In this document: positions 7,029 to 12,493 of the stretch, in pieces | Layout of the letters: each line of letters begins with the position of its first letter | Numbering within the stretch: the first letter of the stretch is position 1 | Assembly: GCA_030700195.1 (NCBI GenBank) | Contig: JAUYKD010000033.1 | Coordinates: 1 to 12,493 of the forward strand | DNA from: Candidatus Nealsoniibacteriota bacterium | Lineage (GTDB): Bacteria > Patescibacteriota > Minisyncoccia > Minisyncoccales > MHMH01 | Direction: 5' to 3' | DNA length: 12,493 nucleotides | Position numbers and translations under genes: made by a program | The notes under the pieces: model-generated | What the model was told of the DNA's origin: nothing | What the model saw: only the letters and a program-made list of their open reading frames with translations | Database searches by the model: none

Positions 7029-10000
7029 ATGCGGGTAATAGATTTAGAATCAATAAGAATAAAGCTGGCTTCTCCCGAAGACATTTTAGGTTGGTCTCAT
7101 GGAGAGGTGACAAAACCAGAAACCATCAACTACCGAACTCAAAAATCTGAAAAAGACGGGCTGTTTTGCGAAAGGATTTTCGGGCCGACCAAGGACTATG
7201 AATGCTATTGCGGCAAATACAGGAAAATGCGCTACAAGGGAGTGGTTTGCGATAAGTGCGGAGTTGAAGTCACTAAGGCCCAGGTAAGAAGAGAAAGGTT
7301 GGGCCATATCAGTTTGGCTTGTCCGTGCTCTCACATTTGGTTTTTAAGAGGAGTGCCTTCCAGGATGGGCATGGTTTTAGATATTCCCATGTCGCATCTT
7401 GAAAGAGTTATTTATTTTGCCGCTTACATTATTACCAAGGTTTCTGAAGAAGCAAAGAAAAATACGCTGGGGCAGATTGAAAAAGAATTTCAGCAAAAAA
7501 GTAAAAAAGGAGCCAAAGACGTTAAATTCAATAAAAGTGATTTAAAAAAAGCCAAGGATAAAGCCAAAGAAGAGGTGACGAAATTAAAACCAATGACGGT
7601 TATTTCCGAAATTGAATATCACAACCTTTCTTTGAAGTATGGAGAAGTTTTTGAAGCGGGAACCGGGGCCGAAGCTCTAAGAAAGATATTCCAAGAAGTT
7701 GATTTGAAGAAAGTCGCCAAAAACTTAGAAATAGAACTGCAAAATACTTCTCCGGTCAACCGCCGAAAGGTTCTGGGAAGAATAAGGATGATTAAGGGAA
7801 TGATAGATGCTCATATTAAGCCGGAATGGATGTTTTTGACGGTTTTGCCTGTTTTGCCTCCTGATTTGCGGCCAATGGTGCAGTTAGACGGGGGAAGATA
7901 TGCTTCTTCTGACTTAAACGATCTTTATCGAAGGGTGATAAACCGCAACAATCGCTTGCAATATCTTTTGGAAATACGAGCTCCTGAAGTTATTGTTCGG
8001 AACGAGAAAAGAATGCTCCAGGAAGCAGTAGATGCTTTGATAGACAATAGTATGAGAAAGGGCCAGGTGACCACTGCGACCACCGGAGGCAAGCGGCTTT
8101 TGAAGTCATTAGCCGACATCCTTAAAGGAAAGCAGGGAAGGTTCAGACAGAATCTTTTAGGCAAAAGAGTGGATTATTCAGGCAGAAGCGTTATTGTGGT
8201 CGGGCCTAATTTAAGATTGCACCAGTGCGGTATTCCAAAAAAGATGGCCTTGGAGCTTTTTAAGCCGTTTGTTATTAAAAAGATTTTAAACAGAGAGCTT
8301 GCTTATAATGTTAGAGGAGCTTCAAGATTAATTGAAGTTGCTTCTAGCGAAGTTTGGGAAATTCTGGAAGAAATCGTTAAAGATAAGCTGGTTTTATTGA
8401 ACCGTGCCCCGACACTTCATCGATTGGGCATTCAGGCGTTTCAACCTGTTTTAATTGAAGGAGAGGCCATAAGCTTGCATCCTTTGGTTTGTAAAGCGTT
8501 TAACGCTGACTTTGACGGCGACCAGATGGCGGTTCACGTGCCTTTGTCTGATGAAGCCCAAACCGAAGCCAGAGAAATAATGCTTTCAACTCTTAATATG
8601 TTAAAGCCAGCCACCGGAGTCCCTGTGATAAGCCCGACAAGAGACATTGTTCTAGGATGTTATTGGCTGACAAATATAAAGCCCGGAGCTCTGGGAGAAA
8701 ATAAGATATTTGGCAGCAAAAATGAAGCGATTTTGGCAGCTGATACAGAAGTTATTGACTTGAGGGCAAAAATAAAAGTCAGAAGCGAAGGAAAGTTTAT
8801 TGAAACGACTGTCGGGAGAATTCTCTTTAACAATACTTTGCCCAAAGATTATCCTTTCCAGGAAACGGAAATAAACTCCAAAAAAATAGAGAAGCTGACC
8901 AGCCAGCTTATTGAAAAATATGACAAAAATGTGGTAGAAGAAGTTCTAGATAAAATTAAAAAGCTTGGTTTTGAATATTCAACCGTGTCCGGCATTACTT
9001 GGGGGATGGATGATTTGGTGGTTCCTTTGGAAAAAGAAAAGCTTATTAAAGAAGCTGACAGGGCGATTGAAGTGATTGACTCTCATTATAAAAAAGGCCT
9101 TTTGTCAAAAGAAGAGAAAACAGATAAAGCGATTGAAGTTTGGCAAAAGACCAAAGCGGAAATTGAAAAGCTGGTCACTAAAACCCTGCCAGCTTTTGGT
9201 CCGGTCATTACTATTATTAATTCAGGAGCCAGAGGTACTTGGTCTCAAATCGTTCAAATGGCCGGGATGAAGGGGTTGGTGACAAATCCGGCCGGTGAAA
9301 TTTTGGAATTGCCGGTAAAAAGCTCGTTTAAAGAAGGGTTTGATGTTTTGGAATATTTTATTTCAACGCATGGAGCCAGAAAGGGTACGGCTGACACCGC
9401 TTTAAGAACCTCGGCCGCCGGTTATTTAACCAGACGTTTGGTTGATGTTGCTCACGATATTGTCATCATCCAGGATGATTGTAAAGATGCGGCTGGCATA
9501 ACAATTTTAAAACAAGATAGCCGAGACTTGGGTCAGAACTTTCTTTTCAAAATAATCGGCCGAGTAAGTTTAGAAAACATTAAAGGCATCTGCAAAGAAG
9601 GAGATATAATTGACTGGCAGAAAGCCAATGCCATAGTAGATGGCGAGGTGGAAAAGATTAAAGTTCGTTCTCCTATGAGCTGCAAGACCATTGGGGGAGT
9701 GTGTCAGAAATGTTACGGCTGGGCCTTGGGCAATAATCAGTTGATTAAGAAAGGGGAAGCAGTTGGTATTATTGCCGCTCAAGCCATCGGGGAGCCGGGA
9801 ACTCAGCTGACCATGAGAACTTTCCATACGGGAGGGGTGGCTGAAGGAGGCGACATTACTCAAGGATTGCCAAGAGTAGAAGAGATTTTTGAGGCCAGAG
9901 CTCCGGCGGGCAAAGCAACTATTTCGCAGGTTGACGGTATTGTTCTTGAAATTAATGAAGACAGGGTTGTGAAGATAGCAGAGGAGAATGAGACGGGCAA

Positions 10001-10577
10001 GAAAAGTAAAAAAACAGATATTATTGAATACATTCTTCCAGCCAAGCGAGCCATTTGGGTGCAAAAAGGCCAGCCAGTGAAAAAAGGACAACAGCTCTGC
10101 GAAGGAAACCTGGATTTAAAGGAGATTTTCAAGGCCGTAGGCGCAGAAGAGACGAGGCGCTATATTGTTAGAGAAATACAGAAAATTTATGTTTCTCAAG
10201 GAGCTGTTATCCACGATAAGCACGTGGAGGTTATTGTCCGTCAAATGTTTTCCAGGGTTAGGATTAAAGAGAGCGGGCAGAGCCAGTTTAGTGTTGGGGA
10301 AGTTATTGAACTGGCCAGGATTTCTGAAGAAAACTTAAGGCTTAAAAAAGAGAAAAAGAAACCAGCCATCTTCCAGCCGGTTCTCTTGGGCGTGTCTAAG
10401 GTCGCTTTAACAACCGATAGTTTCCTTTCAGCCGCTTCCTTCCAAGAGACCTCCAGAGTTCTAATTAAAGCTGCAATTGAAGGAAGGGAGGATAAGTTGA
10501 GAGGCCTTAAGGAAAACGTTATCATCGGCAAACTCATCCCGGCCGGGACAGGGTTCAAAGAAATTAAAAGAAATTGA
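7029..10577 (+). CDS. rpoC: DNA-directed RNA polymerase subunit beta-prime
   Basis: This is the beta-prime subunit, which carries the catalytic magnesium and forms the clamp. It has 1182 residues, close to Gram-positive length. The N-terminal zinc site is C59, C61, C74 and C77. The clamp coiled coil that docks sigma is intact (RVINRNNRL onward). The active-site motif NADFDGDQMAVH starts at 492, so D494, D496 and D498 hold the metal. The second zinc site is C818, C885, C892 and C895. The trigger loop contains M929-R930-TF-H933, followed by GGDITQGLPRVEEIFEAR without the large insertion seen in E. coli. A lysine-rich stretch of about 40-50 residues near 138-187 is inserted between LERVIYF and the MGAEA-like block. 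The ATG at 7029 gives the expected N-terminus (IRIKLASPEDI) and lacks a Shine-Dalgarno. The stop is TGA, followed by an in-frame TAA three codons later. It is co-transcribed with rpoB. Confidence 0.98.
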   Translation: MRVIDLESIRIKLASPEDILGWSHGEVTKPETINYRTQKSEKDGLFCERIFGPTKDYECYCGKYRKMRYKGVVCDKCGVEVTKAQVRRERLGHISLACPCSHIWFLRGVPSRMGMVLDIPMSHLERVIYFAAYIITKVSEEAKKNTLGQIEKEFQQKSKKGAKDVKFNKSDLKKAKDKAKEEVTKLKPMTVISEIEYHNLSLKYGEVFEAGTGAEALRKIFQEVDLKKVAKNLEIELQNTSPVNRRKVLGRIRMIKGMIDAHIKPEWMFLTVLPVLPPDLRPMVQLDGGRYASSDLNDLYRRVINRNNRLQYLLEIRAPEVIVRNEKRMLQEAVDALIDNSMRKGQVTTATTGGKRLLKSLADILKGKQGRFRQNLLGKRVDYSGRSVIVVGPNLRLHQCGIPKKMALELFKPFVIKKILNRELAYNVRGASRLIEVASSEVWEILEEIVKDKLVLLNRAPTLHRLGIQAFQPVLIEGEAISLHPLVCKAFNADFDGDQMAVHVPLSDEAQTEAREIMLSTLNMLKPATGVPVISPTRDIVLGCYWLTNIKPGALGENKIFGSKNEAILAADTEVIDLRAKIKVRSEGKFIETTVGRILFNNTLPKDYPFQETEINSKKIEKLTSQLIEKYDKNVVEEVLDKIKKLGFEYSTVSGITWGMDDLVVPLEKEKLIKEADRAIEVIDSHYKKGLLSKEEKTDKAIEVWQKTKAEIEKLVTKTLPAFGPVITIINSGARGTWSQIVQMAGMKGLVTNPAGEILELPVKSSFKEGFDVLEYFISTHGARKGTADTALRTSAAGYLTRRLVDVAHDIVIIQDDCKDAAGITILKQDSRDLGQNFLFKIIGRVSLENIKGICKEGDIIDWQKANAIVDGEVEKIKVRSPMSCKTIGGVCQKCYGWALGNNQLIKKGEAVGIIAAQAIGEPGTQLTMRTFHTGGVAEGGDITQGLPRVEEIFEARAPAGKATISQVDGIVLEINEDRVVKIAEENETGKKSKKTDIIEYILPAKRAIWVQKGQPVKKGQQLCEGNLDLKEIFKAVGAEETRRYIVREIQKIYVSQGAVIHDKHVEVIVRQMFSRVRIKESGQSQFSVGEVIELARISEENLRLKKEKKKPAIFQPVLLGVSKVALTTDSFLSAASFQETSRVLIKAAIEGREDKLRGLKENVIIGKLIPAGTGFKEIKRN

Positions 10578-10594
10578 ATAAATTAATTTCTTTT
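10566..10594 (+). terminator. AT-rich hairpin over the rpoC stop, possible weak terminator
   Basis: AAAAGAAATT (10566-10575) and AATTTCTTTT (10585-10594) are exact complements around a 9-nt loop. The 3' arm runs into TTTTCAATTTT. The stem has only two G-C pairs and overlaps the stop codon, where ribosomes would disturb it, so termination would be weak. Confidence 0.3.
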
Positions 10595-10602
10595 CAATTT
10601 TC

Positions 10603-10619
10603 GTCCCGTTTAGCGGGAC
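10603..10619 (+). repeat. Intergenic hairpin 2, downstream of rpoC
   Basis: GTCCCG and CGGGAC pair perfectly around TTTAG, with no T-run behind. It probably helps define or protect the 3' end of the rpoBC message. Its core, CG-T-TTA-GCG, is nearly the same as that of the hairpin at 6960-6978, while the arm sequence is unrelated. Confidence 0.5.
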
Positions 10620-10653
10620 TCAATCTTCAAAGAAAAACCAGAAAAATAGGGCA

Positions 10654-10680
10654 GTTGTGCTCCGCTTGGCGGAGCACAAC
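10654..10680 (+). repeat. Intergenic hairpin 3, 12-bp perfect stem downstream of rpoC
   Basis: GTTGTGCTCCGC (10654-10665) and GCGGAGCACAAC (10669-10680) are exact complements around a TTG triloop, the most stable-looking hairpin in the window. The + strand continues CATAGAGGGT with no immediate T-run. The minus strand has a T-run (TATTTTT) about 7 nt past the stem. It may be the main 3' boundary of the rpoBC transcript, or a dispersed palindromic element; the core CGC-TTG-GCG resembles hairpins 1 and 2. Confidence 0.55.
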
Positions 10681-10710
10681 CATAGAGGGTGGGTTTTGGA
10701 TATTTTTATT

Positions 10711-10739
10711 TTGCCTAGAAAAGTGAGATATGGTAAAAT
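10711..10739 (+). promoter_or_regulatory. Promoter of ftsK, extended -10, probably giving a leaderless mRNA
   Basis: TTGCCT (10711-10716), a 17-bp spacer and TAAAAT (10734-10739), with TGG directly before the -10, form a plausible sigma-70-type promoter with an extended -10. The usual spacing puts the start site near 10746, only about 3 nt before the ftsK ATG at 10749. That predicts a leaderless or nearly leaderless message and agrees with the absence of a Shine-Dalgarno. Confidence 0.5.
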
Positions 10740-10748
10740 TATTAAGAG

Positions 10749-12493
10749 ATGGCCAAGAAGAAAAAAGTAAAAAACAATAAAAAGGAGGAAAAAAAGAAGA
10801 AGGCGAGTACCTTTGCTCTGCCCGAACAGACAAAGCGGATGATTGCGCTTGTTATTATGTTCTTGGCAGCTGTTATTATAACGCTTTCTTTTTTTGATTT
10901 GGCCGGAAGCGGCGGAGGGTATTTTTTAAAGAGTTTCAAATTCCTTTTTGGTAAAACAACCTTTGCTTTGCCCTTATTTTTAACTCTGGGCGGTTTGGCT
11001 TTTTGGCGGTTGAAATACAAAAACAGCTGGCCGGTTATTTTGGCGCTTTTGCTTTTAACGTTTGGCTCTGCCGCAATATTTGAATCTTTAAATCATGAAA
11101 TAAAGCAGGGAGGATGGATTGGATATTTAATAACTCTGCCGGTTTTAAAAATCTTCGGTCTTTTGGCCACTCGAATTATCTTCAGTTCAATAGTGCTTAT
11201 CGGGTTTGTGATTCTTTGGCAGTTTTTACATAATTCTAAACCAAAAACAGAAGAAGAAAAACCAACTTTAATAAAAAGGATTTTTGCTCCAAAATTCAAG
11301 GTAAAATCAATTGAACCGATGGAAGCTCCGAGTCCTTTGCCTTTGGCAAAAGAAAAGATATTTATGCCGGAATTAAAAACAAGGCCTATTGAAATGTCAG
11401 GCAATAAAGATTATAGTTTTCCGCCGTTTGATTTGCTTGAGAGCGATAAAGGAGTGCCGACAACCGGAGACATTAAAATCAATTCAATGATTATAAAGAG
11501 GACCTTGCAGAATTTTGATATTCAGGTTGAAATGTCGGAAGTGAATATTGGGCCTACAGTTACTCAATATACTTTTAAGCCGGCCGAAGGCATTAAGTTA
11601 TCCAAAATTACTTCTTTGAATAATGATTTGTCTTTAGCTTTAGCCAGCCATCCCATAAGAATTGAAGCGCCCATTCCAGGCAGGCCGCTGGTCGGCATAG
11701 AAATTCCCAACAAAGCGCGTACCCTTGTCAGATTGAGAAATCTGATGGAACATCAGCAGTTTAAAAATGCCGCTTCCAATTTAACTTTAGTTTTAGGGAG
11801 GGATGTGGCCAGCAATCCGGTTTTTGCCGATTTAGCGCGCATGCCCCATTTATTGGTGGCCGGTTCAACAGGTACTGGCAAAACAATCTGCCTGAACACT
11901 ATTGTTTTAAGCCTGCTTTACCAGAATTCGCCTGATATTTTAAAGTTTATTTTAATTGACCCTAAAAGAGTGGAATTTCCGGTTTACAACGATCTCCCTC
12001 ATCTTTTGACTCCGGTAATATTTGATTCGCAAAAAGCTGTCAACGCTTTAAGATGGCTTATTTCAGAAATGGAAAGAAGGTTTGACGTTTTATCGCAAGC
12101 TCACACCAGGGATATTGTCGGTTACAACGAGGCGATGCTTAAAGAGAAAGGAGAGGTGCTTCCTTATATTGTTTTAGTTATTGATGAATTAGCCGATTTA
12201 ATGGCGGCCCGAGGCAGAGATGTTGAAGCTCACATTGTCAGGTTGGCTCAAATGGCCAGAGCCGTAGGCATTCATTTAATTGTGGCTACTCAGCGTCCTT
12301 CCGTAGAAGTTATTACCGGGCTGATTAAAGCTAATATAACTTCCAGAATTACCTTCCAGGTGGCTTCTCAAGTTGATTCAAGAACTATTTTAGATGCCGC
12401 TGGCGCTGAAAAACTTTTGGGAGCCGGAGATATGCTTTTTGTCTCAGCCGAAATCTCCAAGCCAAAAAGAATTCAGGCAGCCTATGCTTCTGA
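10749..12493 (+). CDS. ftsK: DNA translocase FtsK/SpoIIIE, 5' part of gene (partial)
   Basis: This is a membrane-anchored hexameric ATPase that pumps double-stranded DNA at the division septum to clear and resolve chromosomes. About 581 codons are visible before the right edge; the rest of the motor and any DNA-reading gamma domain lie outside. The N-terminus is a lysine-rich cytoplasmic tail (residues 2-18, nearly all Lys), followed by about four membrane segments near 31-50, 71-87, 94-112 and 127-158, as in FtsK. The linker to the motor is short (about 160-215), unlike the long linker in E. coli. The alpha/beta motor begins about 215. Walker A is GSTGTGKT (372-379), and Walker B is IVLVIDELADLM (474-485) with D479-E480. 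IDPKRVEFPVY and HLIVATQRPSVEVITG match conserved FtsK blocks. The ATG at 10749 has no Shine-Dalgarno and starts just downstream of the promoter at 10711-10739. Confidence 0.96.
   Translation, partial: MAKKKKVKNNKKEEKKKKASTFALPEQTKRMIALVIMFLAAVIITLSFFDLAGSGGGYFLKSFKFLFGKTTFALPLFLTLGGLAFWRLKYKNSWPVILALLLLTFGSAAIFESLNHEIKQGGWIGYLITLPVLKIFGLLATRIIFSSIVLIGFVILWQFLHNSKPKTEEEKPTLIKRIFAPKFKVKSIEPMEAPSPLPLAKEKIFMPELKTRPIEMSGNKDYSFPPFDLLESDKGVPTTGDIKINSMIIKRTLQNFDIQVEMSEVNIGPTVTQYTFKPAEGIKLSKITSLNNDLSLALASHPIRIEAPIPGRPLVGIEIPNKARTLVRLRNLMEHQQFKNAASNLTLVLGRDVASNPVFADLARMPHLLVAGSTGTGKTICLNTIVLSLLYQNSPDILKFILIDPKRVEFPVYNDLPHLLTPVIFDSQKAVNALRWLISEMERRFDVLSQAHTRDIVGYNEAMLKEKGEVLPYIVLVIDELADLMAARGRDVEAHIVRLAQMARAVGIHLIVATQRPSVEVITGLIKANITSRITFQVASQVDSRTILDAAGAEKLLGAGDMLFVSAEISKPKRIQAAYAS

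Noticed and set aside
9076..9270. Small + strand frame of 64 codons within rpoC
   Set aside because: It overlaps rpoC in another frame, is Lys/Leu-rich because of the underlying AAA/CTT codons, and has no support of its own.
9570..10091. Long minus-strand open frame (173 codons) inside rpoC
   Set aside because: It lies wholly antisense to conserved catalytic and zinc-binding parts of rpoC, its translation has no recognisable domain, and it has no promoter or start signal. It is a codon-bias shadow.
10575..10586. TGA at the end of rpoC as a recoded glycine codon (code 25)
   Set aside because: Reading through would add only two further codons before TAA, and no in-frame TGA occurs inside any gene here while GGN glycine codons are abundant. 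The standard code fits.
11093..11404. Minus-strand open frame of 103 codons at 11093-11404
   Set aside because: It is antisense to the ftsK linker and early motor domain, which translate cleanly on the + strand.

Overview
The window reads as an ordinary-code bacterial chromosome segment, most likely from a member of the Candidate Phyla Radiation (Patescibacteria, Parcubacteria-like). The reasons are the compact RNA polymerase subunits (beta 1043 residues, beta-prime 1182), moderately AT-rich DNA, gene starts without a Shine-Dalgarno sequence, a LamG-domain surface protein, and a membrane protein joining an O-antigen-ligase-like core to TPR repeats. TGA is never read as a sense codon in roughly 2,700 codons, and TGA ends rpoC. 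This argues against the UGA-glycine code of Gracilibacteria and Absconditabacteria. The taxonomic call is inference; no rRNA or tRNA gene is present to confirm it.

Layout, all genes on the + strand. Positions 1-1180 hold the 3' end of a LamG-repeat protein that is open to the left edge. Positions 1181-1415 are a busy gap. It contains a minus-strand cassette that looks like a complete small-RNA gene (consensus promoter, about 70 nt of transcript, intrinsic terminator), then the orphan last 15 codons of a second, diverged LamG gene, then two extended -10 promoters 33 bp apart. Positions 1416-3650 encode a membrane protein with about 13 predicted membrane segments and a TPR tail. Positions 3651-3815 hold a consensus promoter and a leader of about 123 nt with a terminator-like hairpin. 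Then come rpoB (3816-6947), an 81-bp spacer with two hairpins, and rpoC (7029-10577). A 171-bp gap with three hairpins and a promoter leads into ftsK (from 10749), which is cut by the right edge.

How they work together: rpoB and rpoC form a transcription unit for the two large RNA polymerase subunits, apparently separate from ribosomal protein genes on the left, with its own promoter and possible attenuator. The LamG protein and the ligase-like/TPR protein both belong to the cell surface, but the sequence shows no functional link between them. FtsK is the divisome-linked DNA translocase. No CRISPR array, insertion sequence, tRNA or rRNA was seen. The least explained parts are the minus-strand small-RNA cassette, the rpoB leader, and a set of intergenic hairpins that share a core but have different arms.
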